Assembly (NCBI GenBank): GCA_920105625.2
Contig: OV050030.1
Coordinates: forward strand, 67,795,807-67,859,806
Direction of reading: 5' to 3'
Origin: Clusia tigrina
Lineage: Eukaryota > Arthropoda > Insecta > Diptera > Clusiidae
Length of the DNA: 64,000 nucleotides
The translations under genes were made by a program, and so were the position numbers. The notes under the pieces were generated by a model. It saw nothing but the letters and a program-made list of their open reading frames with translations, was not told the origin of the DNA and searched no databases. Below, piece by piece: positions 1 to 10,625 of the stretch; position 1 is the first letter of the stretch, and every line of letters begins with the position of its first letter.

Positions 1-104
1 TTTGATTGAGCAGTATTTTTTCGCTAGTGTGATCAAGTAGATTTTGCATGGATACCTCAGCACAAGTTTCTGTAATTTTAATTTAAGTAGGGTAATTTTA
101 ATTG

Positions 105-1404
105 CAGGTAACCGTTGCTCTGGAATGCTATGTACGACCGCATCCTCCGCGCACATGTCGCCGATGGTGTCAAAATCATCGGATACGCGGGCGACATAGC
201 ATTGGTAATCACAGCGAAATACTTGGAGGAAGTAGTAGCAGACGGCAATTGAACTGTGGCTACCGTCGGAAGATGGCTTGCAAACGTTGGACTTAACTTG
301 GCTGAACACAAGACCGAGACAATCCTGGTTTCTAGCCGCAGGGTATTGGAGGTAGTGGAAATAAGTGTTGGTAGATGTACCATAACTAGGATTCCACACC
401 TCAAGTACCTAGGCGTGGATAGACGTGCGGCTTACCTTCAAAGAACATCTGCGGCGCGTGGAAGATAAGGCAGCACACACGTGTTCTATCCTATGTAGAA
501 TTATGCCCATCGTGGGAGGACCCAGACAGCGGAAAAAGTTAGGGTTGTCTGATCCATTATTCTCTATAGGGCGCTAATATGCGCCGAAAATGCGGATCTG
601 AAGGCTTACGTCCGCACCATTGTGGCAGAATACATTAGAAGTGCACTACGAGTAACTGCGCACACCGTACCATATCCACAGATGCCACATTGGTGATAGC
701 CGGCATGACTCCCGTGAACCTGTTAGCGAAATAAGCGATGATCCTCTACCATGGCAAAGGGACACACGCGACAAGTGTAGAACAGCTCTTCGCAATTGTA
801 AATTGGAGGACAGTTCAAGAGTGGCAAGCCCAGTGGGACACGTCTGCAAAAGGTCGCTGGACCAGAAGGCTAATCCCCAATATTCATCAATGGGTAAGCA
901 GGTCACGTGGTGAAGTGAATTACCACGTCACACAATTGCTTACAGGCCATGGAGGTTTTCGGGCATACCTGCAAAGATTCCACTTGGAGGAATCCCCCTA
1001 CTGTGCAAACTGTGGAGGTACAGAGAGAGAAGATGTCTAACATGTCTTCCACGTTATAAAAGTGCTAGAGGGGCCCTACAAGAAGTGTGTGGAGAGCCCG
1101 TGATACCTGATAATCTAGTGCAGCATATGCTCGAGAGCCCGGGGAAATGAGCTGCAGTGTGTGACAACACCACCGCCATTATAAAAGACCTCCGCCACCT
1201 GGAGTGGCTAATACCCGCAATGGGAAATAGGTAGAAGGGGTCCGCTGACCATACTACAACCCCCCTCCCCCACGGAGAAGTATTGCCATACGGCGGACCC
1301 GCGGGGGGAGGCTGAGATGGAGGTGGTTTTAGTGGGTAAGAATCCCAACTACTGGTGCCGCAATGCGACCATTGTCTTTTTGAAGATTTCCACCTCCCTT
1401 CCAA
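105..1404 (+). mobile_element. R1-clade non-LTR retrotransposon, 5'-truncated 3' end (R1-1)
   Basis: This is the 3' third of an R1-clade element. It begins abruptly inside the reverse transcriptase just before the active site and runs through the C-terminal zinc-binding region into a GC-rich 3' UTR ending near 1404. The UTR stretch around 1320-1350 (AGTGGGTAAGAATCCCA) resembles the 3' ends of R1/LOA-type elements as I remember them. The first ~104 bases of the window are A+T-rich and unassigned. 5' truncation is the usual result of incomplete target-primed reverse transcription. No poly-A tail or target duplication is evident, so the right boundary is approximate. It is related to, but clearly diverged from, the longer copy at 24451-30113. 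Confidence 0.75.
108..1040 (+). pseudogene. R1-type reverse transcriptase C-terminal half, broken
   Basis: Remnant of ORF2 of an R1-clade element, which would have encoded the endonuclease/reverse transcriptase that copies element RNA into a nicked target. The piece starts at a PLLWNAMYD-like segment. The active-site motif at 184-195 reads Y-A-G-D where the family has Y-A-D-D, so a catalytic Asp is lost. The thumb region follows in shifting frames. From 738 a 100-codon open stretch carries the C-terminal part (GRWTRRLIPNI near 860) and a Cys-rich motif (C-A-N-C-G-G at about 1003-1020, with E and H following across a stop). Several stops and frameshifts separate the blocks, so this cannot make a working enzyme. 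Confidence 0.75.
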
Positions 1405-1776
1405 TATTGGAAAACCAAAAATTTTAATTAAAAAATAACAGTATTAAGCAGTAATAAAGTGATTGTATGAATAATTAAATAAAGTGCAAAATTGTATTAA
1501 GGTAAACTTTAAGCCTAAAATTAAATGTGTAAATTGCAATAATTAAATAAAGTTAATGATTTTAATTTAATCAGCGACTGTTTGATTACTACAAAATCCA
1601 GTGGTTCGAATTCCAGTTTTGAGAGTTAATATAAATTGTCAGGAGGGCAATTTCGTAATAATATAATTTACGATCGTAATCTTCAATAGTAATAGGATAA
1701 ACAAATTTTAGCAATTTACCTGATTAAATAATTTTATAGATCTGAATACTTTTCATACAATACTTTCGAAAAATGA
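1405..1776. other. A+T-rich spacer, no gene seen
   Basis: About 370 bases of A+T-rich sequence between the R1 3' end and the poly-T marking the 3' end of Jky-1. I see no coding frame, terminal repeat or RNA gene. One tRNA T-loop-like string lies near 1602-1613, but it is not embedded in a foldable tRNA. Confidence 0.5.
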
Positions 1777-2038
1777 ATTTTTTTTTTTTAACAGTTCATT
1801 TATTTATTGAATTCACTTATTTCGAGTCTAACAATAAGTAATTAAATCTTAAGAGCTAAATTAACTATATTTATCCCGCTCTAGTGTTTGGGCTTAGTAT
1901 TAAATTTCACTACATTTTTGCCTTTTAGTTTTAATTCAATTTAAATTCATTTCATTTTAGTATCTTATATGGTAATTATTTAATATTTCGTACATTTAAT
2001 ATATAGGTAAGTCCAATCTTTTGAGGCGTGTTGCTGTT

Positions 2039-4600
2039 TTAATTCGAGCTAATATTTTTACCAACGGATTTGAGTGCTCTCGTAGTTTTTTTTATGTGTT
2101 TGAGCATAATCTCTGTGAGCTCACTTTTAACAAGAGAAATGTTGAGGTCCTTATGAATATCAGCATTTCTAACGAACCAAGGCGCACCTGTGATTCCACG
2201 CAAGATTTTCGATTGCACTCGTTGTATCAGCTCGACGTACGATGAACTAGCATTCCCCAAAGCTCAGCTCCATATGCCCAAATTGGTTTGATCACTGCCT
2301 TGTACAATAAAAGTTTATGTTGTAAACGAAGCCTTGACTTGGAGTTGAGTAGCCAATTTATTTTATGGGACTTTAGCTTTATCTGCGTTCGTTTTGCCTC
2401 AATATGGTTCCGCCAAGTTAGTCGTCTGTCTAGATGGACTCCTAGGTATGTTACAGTATTCGATTGAGGAATACTCTTGGTCTCATTTACCTTAATGCGC
2501 CAATTTGCCAACCACACTTCCATTTTCTTCAAATGCTTCTCAAAGCGATTCGATTGCTATGTATACTAAGAATAGCAGTGTCGTCTGCGAATGTTAAAGT
2601 GACTAGATGATCATCAGTAGGGAGGTCTGCAGTGAATAATACATATAGTACAGGACCTAGAACACTACCTTGTGGAACCCCAGCATTAATATCAAAGTCG
2701 TTTGTGGTGTATTCTCCATATTTTACTCTGAACTTTCGCTTCTCCAAATACGATTCGAGTAGCATGTGCACATTAACTGTTAAGAGTTTTTGAATTTTAT
2801 ACATTAATCCTTCATGCCAAACTCTGTCAAACGCCTGTGCAATATCTAAGAATATAGCAGAGCAGTCTTTTTTTTTCTTCAAAAGTATTTCGAATTGCAC
2901 TAGTAAGGCGGTTAATTTGCTGTATGGTTCTGTGATTCATACGAAATCCAAATTGATGGTGGAGAATAATGTTGGATTTGTATATGTGCGGCTGCAGCTT
3001 TAGAAGAAGCAGTTTCTCAAATAATTTAGAAATCACTGGCAGCAAGCTTATGGGCGGATAACATGACGGTTCAGTTGCGTCTTTCCAGGGATTTGGTATC
3101 ATTGTAATTTGGGATATTTTCCAGGGTTGTGGAAATTACCCAATCCTAAATATTGCATTAAATAACTGCGTCACTATTTTGATGGCTATTTCAGGCAATT
3201 CAAGGATCATTTTTGCGGTAATTAATTCAAATCTTGCTGCTTTTTTCGGGTTTAGCTGAGTTTTAATTGCAAGTTGTACTTCCTTCATTTTAACCTTCAT
3301 CGGGATTAGTGGTATTTTAGGGGCCAAAAATGGAATTTCAAAACTGTTGGTTGGTTGGTTAGGTTCGAATACGGATTTGAGATGATTTGCAAACGCTGTG
3401 GCTTTCTCTTCGTCACTTCTTGCCCAAGTTTCATTATTTTTCCAGAGTGGTGGATGACAGTCTTTAGCAGTCTTTATATTTTTGTAGGCTTTCCATAGAG
3501 AGTAGTTAGTATTTTGTGTTGGAGTTAGCGTCTCAGTATACTTTTTCAAACTGTTCTCTAGCTCGCAGTTTAGTGCTTCTCGGAGGCGTTTTTTTGCTAA
3601 TGCTAATTTACGCTTGGCGTAGGGTGTTCTATTTTGTTGCCACTCTCTTCTTAAGCGCCTTTTCTCCTTATCGAGATTATCGATAACTGCAAATGTTGTA
3701 CGCGTTGTTGCGGAGCGGGATAATGACGCTGCTGGAGATGAGTGTGTGGCTGCAGATGAAAGAACTGAGTTGATGGCCAAAAGTGCCGAGTCAATATCGG
3801 ATGAACTCTTTAGTCGAGGACCAATGTTTATATGAGTACTTACATATTGACGGTACCTGAGCCAGTTTCTTCTATTATTGGTTAGGTGACCTGTTTTCTT
3901 ACCCAGTTGAGGTTGTTTATGTAGACATATAATAACTGATGAATGATCAGAAGCGAGCTTTTAATACGATTCTGCATATAACAAGTCACGATCAACACCA
4001 CTGGTTATTTCAAAAACAATGAGGTCGGGCACTTTGTGAGAGTCAGAGGTCCAGTATGTCGGTTGCCCTGAAGACACGAAGTCTAGGTTAGAATACCGAT
4101 GTAGTAGTGCAGAGAAAAGTTGTTTGCCTTTGGGATTTATTAACCTGGAGCCCCAAAAGGTATGTTTCGCATTATAATCACCTGCTGCCAAAAATTTGGT
4201 CCCCAATGATGTGAAGAATTGTGTGAATTATAATTCAGTCACTGAGTATCTTGGAGGAAAGGGACTGCGCTTAGTAAAATTTTTTCCTCCCAGCATTGAA
4301 GACATATTGATGTTGCCTGCAAATAGTCCTTTGCATGCTCTTCTAGTGCATGATGCTTATATCTATCTAATAATAATATACCCGTACCGCCATGTGCTTT
4401 ATTACCAGGATGGTTTCTCTTGTAGAATTTATATCCTGATATTGCAAAATAATTTTTGTTTGTCAAGTGCGTTTTTGATAAAAGCATATTGTCAATTTAC
4501 CTAGTATGCAGAAAGTGATTAAATGTAAAGTTTATGTTGGCTAATACTGTTTGCATTCCAATGACATATTGTAATATATTTAATTTTTTAGATATCAACA
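2039..4600 (-). pseudogene. Jockey-clade ORF2: endonuclease-reverse transcriptase, broken
   Basis: ORF2 of Jky-1, the APE-type endonuclease plus reverse transcriptase that nicks target DNA and primes cDNA synthesis. Reading on the minus strand, the endonuclease starts at a WNANSIS-like motif near 4550. It continues through an HGGTGILL block (near 4400) and the metal-binding AAGDYNAKHTFWGS motif (near 4140-4200). The RT follows from ~3780, with DIAQAFDRVWH near 2820, GVPQGSVLGP near 2660 and the active site F-A-D-D at 2580-2591. The C-terminal part ends at 2039. The frame breaks repeatedly: near 3961, 3102-3136, around 2530 and around 2230-2260. The last two breaks are shared with Jky-3. No active protein is possible. 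Confidence 0.88.
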
Positions 4601-6361
4601 ATTGCATAAGTTGGTTTTGAGTTTTCAACAACCCGTGCAACATGCTTTGCATTGATGTCATCAATTCTGTCATACAATTAGTTAATTTTGATATTATGGA
4701 TTCTACATTTTGCATAGGATTTGCAATGCTAGGAATATCTTCAGATCCAGCCTTACCACGTTGGCATATGATCTTGATGTAGAAGCGTTGTCACTGGTCA
4801 GTTGCTTATGGGGTTCGATTGATTTGGCAATCTCTGTGTAATGAAAGCTGGTTGCTGTTTCTGGTCTAATTTATTTTTGAGTGCTAAAGACACTGGGCAG
4901 CCTCTGTAGTTGCCGTGTGGTTTTCCCCACAATTGCTGCATTTTTTTGCATTTATGTTGGATTTGTCAGACAAACACTTGGAGGAATGGTGAAGGTCCCC
5001 ACAGAAACAGTACGATTTTGTGTGCCCGTATTCTTGGCAGTTGAAGCACTGGACAGGGCCTTTTCTTCTGTGTGGTTCTTCAACGGTTATTCGTCTATGT
5101 AATAAGTAACGCAGATGGTATATTGGGTGTGTTTCGCTTCTTTTTAATTTTCTTCCATTCGGTTCAAGTTCTACTTGAAATAGTGGTTGTGGTACTTTGT
5201 CTCTGTTTTTAATGTTGAATGCCGTTTTTACTTCAAATCCGGCGATTTCGAGAGAAACTGTGATTTCATTAGTACTCTATTACTCTAGTACACTACTCTC
5301 AATACCTTTAATAACAACTACTAGGCCGAAATTGCTTTCATTGTATGTTTGTAGTTTCGTTTCCTTTATATTCCCATTTGTTATGGACGTTAAGTGGAAA
5401 TTGTTATTTCCTACAAGACTAGCTACAGTTTGCAGTGTACCCAAAACACTACAATGCATTTCAACCTACACTGCCTAACGTCCAAGCGTACCGCACATAC
5501 AAACGCATGATAACAATGCAAACATGGCACAAGCCAAAGCGGCGGATCAAATGACGCTATGTATAGCGGGCCAGAAATGCATTGAACCCAAAAATATGCT
5601 GACCACACGCAATTGCCGACCAATGCATGTGTGCAGCACATTGCTTTTTCTTTGCTCGGCGTTCACGCCTCCAAAATATCAGGGATTCATTTCAAAGTTT
5701 GCCACAACAATTGGCTGGGTTACCATACAGCCTTAATAATTAAATATGGTAAATGTCTGTTGACACAACAAATTGGGTCGTTAGGATTTTTCTATTAATA
5801 TTTCATATATATAGATATCAACAAAAGACACAGCCAAAAATGATAAGCGATCTGACTGGCGAAACGTCAATCCTACGACGACCACCACAAGTTGCAACTA
5901 AATCATTTGAGCTTCGGAGTTTTGGCAAAGGAATTATTTGCAGCAGTTGAGTCATCGTTTTCATTCTCTAATAGTGCATATCTGTACTGACCCAAAGTGT
6001 TACTACTTACTTTTTTCGGAGAGGCAGATATGTTCGCCGATTGAGGAGTTAATCTCGCATTTTTTGCCTGTCTTTTATTTCCGTTTTTTTCTGGACTCAA
6101 CTTTCGTTTTACCTGTATGCGAGTATACCTGTCTATACCAGTCTGTATAGTGGCAACATTTCTTGTCACATTACTTTTTCCACCACCTGTGGCTGGCATG
6201 ACTAAGTTACTTGCTGGCGCAATTGTAGGTGTAGATTCGCTGTTTAACATTAAAGCAGGAGAACATGAACGAGCCCGATTTATTGGCTTGGTTTTTAGGT
6301 GCAAGTTATCCTTAGTTATTTCTTTTTGGTTTTTGCAGCAATCTTCAGCAACCACCGTCAC
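4600..6361 (-). pseudogene. Jockey-clade ORF1 (gag-like) of Jky-1, broken and interrupted
   Basis: ORF1 encodes the nucleic-acid-binding protein that packages element RNA. The start at 6359-6361 gives MTVVAEDCCKN, a start conserved in all three copies. A low-complexity Ser/Thr/Lys-rich N-terminal part runs to a stop at 5903. An unrelated segment follows (about 5432-5880), and the gag domain resumes. On the minus strand at ~5070-4870 there are Cys/His knuckles (CFNCQEYGHTKSYC-like, then CSNCGENH). The C-terminal part ends near 4600 with a hydrophobic heptad-like stretch (LTNCMTELMTSMQSM). A small deletion in the zinc-knuckle linker and frameshifts add to the damage. Confidence 0.75.
5432..5880. 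other. Unidentified ~430-bp insert within Jky-1 ORF1
   Basis: Jky-2 shows ORF1 continuing smoothly where Jky-1 has this extra DNA. The insert begins with a short inverted repeat, GCAGTGTA at about 5432 and TACACTGC at about 5468-5475, around a CACTACAATGCATTTCAACC core. It also contains a small hairpin, GGCTG...CAGCC, near 5713-5733. It encodes nothing recognisable and looks like a non-autonomous or fragmentary repeat. The boundaries come only from loss of similarity to Jky-2 and Jky-3. Confidence 0.45.
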
Positions 6362-6773
6362 ATAAGCATTTCTGATGTTTGTAAGTTTTTTTATATTCGT
6401 TAAGAGTTGAGAAAATGAAAAATTAATAAATGGCTCAAATGCAACTCTGAGGAATTTTAAATTTAGAATTAAAATTAAGTGGCATCACCAATCTTCTTAT
6501 ATTACTGACACAAGTGGCAACTCCTGCTAGTTGTTTTTTGGCGCGCACTTTTATTTTTTAATGATGTTGTTGTGTATAAAATACTTTGTGAATTCCACAC
6601 TTCACCTTTAATCTGTTCCTGCAGAACAAAATATCACCAAATTATATAATAAACTACACTTTCGTATTAGCGTCTATATCGCGAAACTTAAAGAACGAAA
6701 TCAGTTTAAACACAGTGAAAAACCGTCCCAATTACGGGGCACATATGAAATTGCATCCGCAGTTCAGAAAACA

Positions 6774-7226
6774 CGGTATATAATATATGAATTTGAAAAT
6801 AATTTCTTCAAATTTGTAAATAATGCAGTTTATGGGAATATAGTGGAAAATGTTAAGAAATGGAAGAAAATGTTAAGATTGTCATATAATGTTTAAGGCT
6901 TTAATGAAGTAAAGAATTCGAAAGGTATAAAGGATTGTACTTTGTCGATATTAAATGCAAAGAAGCAACTTAGACAGTAGAAATACCGTCACGACTTAAT
7001 GGGACATTTATGTATAACACATCGCGGACATCGTGCTAAAGTTGATAAAGCAAAGGAAAAAACTGTTGCCCCGATTAGGTTGGAAATCAAAGACATATAA
7101 GAGAAAGCAATAGACATATTCGAGAGCTTATTTGAGGGAATCGAAGTGAAGAAAGAATTGATCGAGCCAAATGATAATGATATCGATGAGATTGGCGAAC
7201 CGCCAAGCAGCTCTTTTGTGTTGTAG
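6774..7226 (+). pseudogene. Polinton/Maverick-like family B DNA polymerase fragment
   Basis: In the frame through 6789 the sequence reads EFENNFFKFVNNAVYG, then ENVKK, before a stop at 6894-6896. This is the K-x-x-N-N-x-x-Y-G signature (motif B, dNTP binding) of protein-primed family B DNA polymerases, in the form seen in Polinton/Maverick elements. A second short frame (NEVKNSKGIKDCTLS, from ~6903) resembles the region that follows this motif. The rest, to ~7226, is open in pieces (an acidic tail near 7180-7226) but I cannot place it. The fragment abuts the 5' end of Jky-1, so Jky-1 probably inserted in or beside it. No terminal inverted repeats or other Polinton genes are visible. Confidence 0.5.
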
Positions 7227-7266
7227 TTGGACTCGTGGCTATAATAAAGTCATAATAATAATCCTT

Positions 7267-7356
7267 AATCATCGTCTGTATATTTAACCGGAATATTAAC
7301 ATTGGTCGTATTAATAATTCTCAACCATCGTCTTTATATTTAATCGGAATATTAAC
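7267..7356 (+). repeat. Two near-identical ~38-bp direct repeats, candidate LTR end
   Basis: The string ATCGTCTGTATATTTAACCG followed by GAATATTAACA near 7269 recurs about 55 bp later (ATCGTCTTTATATTTAATCG, 7324) with a few substitutions. Both copies end in ATTAACA. The second is followed immediately by the start codon of the gag remnant at 7357. The position suggests the U5 end of an LTR and a leader of the gag-bearing element, partly duplicated. No primer site is convincing. Confidence 0.4.
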
Positions 7357-8030
7357 ATGGGGGACGAGGAAATGGATCCAAACAAACTCACTACTGTTTT
7401 CCAGCATTTTCAACAGTGAAACGAAACTATGTTACAAAAAATTCTGGAACAAAGAGCGACATCCTTAATACAGGTGATGAGCACCGAAAAATTATGCGGG
7501 AGCTGTGCCAGTATTTAAAAGTTTCGACCGAAATATTGAAAAATGATCTATCTATATTTAACAAATGAACCATCATTTTTCAACAAGTGGAGTCTTAGAA
7601 GAGAATTTGAAGCAAGCTTGTTTTTTATCGTGGATTGGCACTAACACTTACGAATTGCTTCAAAAGCTCTGCGACAACAATATCGAAGGAAAAACATTAA
7701 AAGAACTAAAAGGGAAACTCAATGAACATTTAGTGGAGAAGTAGCATGTGTTAGCAGCACGATTCAAATTGTATTCAATTCGGATGGAGCCTGGTCAATC
7801 ACACGTAGGTTGGGTTGCGCAGCTCCGGGGAGCTGCCAAAGATGGTCAACTTGTTTGAAAAAAAGAGAACTGTCAGTAAAGTTTTGTCGACAACAACATA
7901 AGAGACATGATAATTATGCAAACAACCGAGGAAAGAATGCGTAGAACCGCGCTCCAAAATTTAAATTCAACATTGGAAGAAGTTCTCTAAATAGCATCTG
8001 TTTATGAAGCAACAGTAAAAACTTGAATGG
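7357..8030 (+). pseudogene. gag: Ty3/gypsy gag fragment, lineage different from family A
   Basis: Remnant of a gypsy-type capsid protein. It starts MGDEEMDPNKLTTVFQHF and continues, across stops and frameshifts, through a capsid-like block (FLSWIGTNTYELLQKLCDN near 7625-7680). Next come KELKGKLNEHLVEK, then F-x-x-Y-S-I-R-M-E-P-G-Q-S-H-V-G-W-V (near 7770-7815), and ALQNLNSTLEEVL ahead of a final IASVYEATVKT. That order and wording resemble gags of CsRn1-like gypsy elements (from memory). It does not resemble the gag of family A (31805-34093), although family A pol follows directly at ~8112. At least four stops or frameshifts are present. Confidence 0.55.
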
Positions 8031-8111
8031 AATTTAGAGGAGACATGACAGATCCGGCTCTCAACTCTGTTCAATTCCTTCAACTTGCCTGTTTACCTCA
8101 TCTTTGGGAGG

Positions 8112-10260
8112 TTATGTTAAAGGAAAATATAATTTTATCGAAATCCTCGACTTGGAGTTCACCAATAATTTTGTGCCTAAGAAGTGAGGTGCTCAGGGCC
8201 AGAAGAAGTGGAGAATGGTCGTCGATTTTAACAAATTGAAAGACGCCAACTATCAAGCAGGTATTGCCGATACCAAAGATAGATGAAATCCTGGATCGGT
8301 TGGGATACAGTGGATCTTTTTTCTACTCTTGATTTAGCAAGTGGCTACTATCAGGTTCTGGTGAATACCCGAGATTAGCAGAAACTCGCATTTAGTACCA
8401 GTTTGGGTCACTGTGAGTTCAATAGGATGCCGTTTGGATTAACATGATTACTGGCTACTTTCTAAAGGCTAATGAATCATGTGCTAACAGGCTTACAAGA
8501 GTTAGATTGATTTGTGTATCTCGATGATATTGTAATCTATGGCAAGAAATTGCCGCAGCATTCATAACGCTTGTGAAGAGTGCTCCAGAAATTACGAGAA
8601 CACAATTTGAAGTTGAACACGGGAAAGTGTGCATTGTTGGGAAGGGAGGTGGTTTATGTAGGCCATCCTTGCTCAGAGGCAGGAGCGCTTCCTGACCCGC
8701 ATAAGGTGGAATGCGTAAAAAATTTAGCAATTCCGAGAAATAGAAAGATGTGCAAGCATTTCTAAGACTAGTGAACTATTACAGAAAGTTCGTAAAAGGA
8801 CTAGCCGGAGCTGCCATGCCAATTAAGGATTCAAAGTTCGAATGGACAGAAGCTTGTCAAAGAGCATTCGAAGGGCTAAAAGAGGTCATTAGCTCACCGC
8901 CGATTTTGGCCTACCCCGACTCTGAACAATCCTCATTGTTGACCACTGAGCATGAGTGGCAGTATTGTTGCAAGGGGAAGTCGGAAATGACCGACCAATT
9001 GTATTCGCAAGCAGGGCGGTTAGCGATACGCAGAAGAGGTACTCCACGATTGAGAATGAAATTCTAGCCATTGTTTTGGCTACAAAGAATTTCATAATGG
9101 GCATATCTGCTAGGATGCCCATTCTAAATTTATACCGATCACAAGCCGTTTAGAGTCATAGCTAATTTGAAAACCAAACACACAAATTGTCTGACTATGA
9201 TTTTGAAATCATATATAAACCTGGGAAGAAGAATCTGACGCACTTAGCAGACTGCCACAGAAGTAAAAATAATCATTAATCCAAATGGGAGTAAAGAATA
9301 AAGCCGACTAAGAGGAGACCAAGGTCAATTGGCAAAAAAACAACGCAGAATCATCAGATGAGGGAGAACCAAATAAAGAAGCAGATAAACAGCCAGCCAA
9401 CAGAATAGAATGGCTTGATAGAGAAAAGGATATACAGGGCGTTTCCATGACTCATCCCAGGCTGGACACAAGGGGTCTTGGAAAACCTGGAAACCATTTC
9501 GGGAAATAAATACATCCATACGTTTCTGGATGATTTTTCCAAACACATGGCGTGCGTGGCTATAGCAGATACCGAAGCAAGTACGGTAGACAAGGTTTTT
9601 TTTTGAGATAGTAGCACGTTACAATATAACGAAAGTGTTGGTCACCGACAACGGGTCAAATTGCGTGTCCAAACTGTTTTCTGAAACATGTAAAATTCTT
9701 GATGTCAAAAAGTTGCACATTACGCTATACCATCCGCATGCGAACGGCTTGTGGAGCGAAACCACAGACCTCTGCACCATATCTACATAGCTTCGCTAAA
9801 GAGGATGACTCTAATTGGGATCAGTGGCTAGTAATGGCCATCCATTTACAGAACAATACAGTACATGTATCAAGCAAACTCCGTTTAAGACTCTCTATGG
9901 ATTTGAACTCAACATGTCAGTAAATTTGAAGTGCAGATGTCTGCCAGTTTACAATGCTGATGTCCCAAATAAGGTCCGGAAATACCAGTTACAGCGCACG
10001 TACTAATTGGTTAGGGAAAACCAAGATGGTACTAAACGGATGGATAGAGAAGCCTATAATAAAGTGATAAATTTTGTAATTTTTCATGTCGCTTACCGGG
10101 TACTGAAGAAGAATCAGACACGAAAAAAAATAATTTTCTCCTGTATGGATAGGTCCATTTACGGTAGCAGAGTACATTTACAATAGTCGTAACAGTTAAG
10201 GGCAAGCCTAAAAAACTGCATAAATATTTATAAAAATTATTTCATACGAGACCACACAAT
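8112..10260 (+). pseudogene. pol: Gypsy family A pol remnant (RT, RNase H, integrase)
   Basis: Broken pol polyprotein. RT blocks are recognisable: a LDLASGYYQVLV segment near 8330, NRMPFGL near 8425 and a YLDDIVIYGK-like active-site region near 8517. An RNase H segment follows (8750-9130). The integrase is shortened: the zinc-binding region and the start of the catalytic core are missing, because the text jumps from a GHKGSWKT-like piece (9468-9490) straight to SGNKYIH (near 9500). The later integrase includes TDNGS near 9645 and the C-terminal KPKKLHKYL near 10205. Stops and frameshifts are frequent. Compared with A2 at 34234-37630, this copy is much older. Confidence 0.78.
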
Positions 10261-10321
10261 TAGGGACATGTTTTGACATTGTTTTACTGGTATAAACACA
10301 ACAAGAACAAGGAATACAAAC

Positions 10322-10405
10322 ATATATCACGAACGTGTATCAGATAGCACAGACTTCCAAAGTCAATGTCCGCGGAAGTGCGCCTATTTATACGGGTCAT
10401 TAGAA

Positions 10406-10499
<94 letters not shown>

Positions 10500-10573
10500 T
10501 TCTAATGACCCGTATAAATAGGCGCACTTCCGCGGACATTGACTTTGGAAGTCTGTGCTATCTGATACACGTT

Positions 10574-10583
<10 letters not shown>
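10322..10583. repeat. 262-bp perfect palindrome with (TA)n centre
   Basis: The left arm (10322-10410) and right arm (10495-10583) are exact reverse complements over 89 bp, and the middle (10411-10494) is an uninterrupted TA run, itself self-complementary. The centre of symmetry is at 10452.5. The arm contains the 3'-UTR sequence of gypsy family A (AGTCAATG and neighbours, homologous to about 37700-37750), which occurs only once in A2. The structure is therefore an inverted duplication that arose in this copy. Single strands could form a long hairpin. Confidence 0.92.

Positions 10584-10624
<41 letters not shown>
10579..10624. repeat. (TA)n microsatellite
   Basis: About 46 bases of alternating TA follow the right palindrome arm and end in TACGAGTATATG. 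Long translations of YIYIYI across it are artefacts of the repeat. Confidence 0.9.

Positions 10625-10625
<1 letters not shown>

Larger units (their letters stand above)
1777..6780 (-). mobile_element. Jockey-clade non-LTR retrotransposon copy 1 (Jky-1), near full length
   Basis: A nearly full-length, inactive Jockey-clade element on the minus strand. Its A-tail appears as a T run at 1778-1789. The 3' UTR (to ~2038) is almost identical to that of Jky-3 at 58764-58985. ORF2 (endonuclease, reverse transcriptase) is followed upstream by ORF1 (gag with zinc knuckles) and a 5' UTR at 6362-6780. The 5' end is placed near 6770-6780 because a conserved block with GGGACGGTTTTTCAC recurs at the 5' ends of Jky-2 (~16130-16185) and Jky-3 (~55090-55160). 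Such elements usually carry an internal promoter there. ORF1 is interrupted by an unrelated ~430-bp segment, and ORF2 by frameshifts that Jky-3 shares. Confidence 0.88.

Noticed and set aside
1602..1613. GGTTCGAATTCC, a tRNA T-loop/B-box-like string
   Set aside because: The flanking bases do not form a T stem or a cloverleaf, and no A box lies at a proper distance.
4196..4504. Plus-strand frames across the Jockey elements
   Set aside because: They are antisense shadows of endonuclease/RT coding sequence that reads well on the minus strand.
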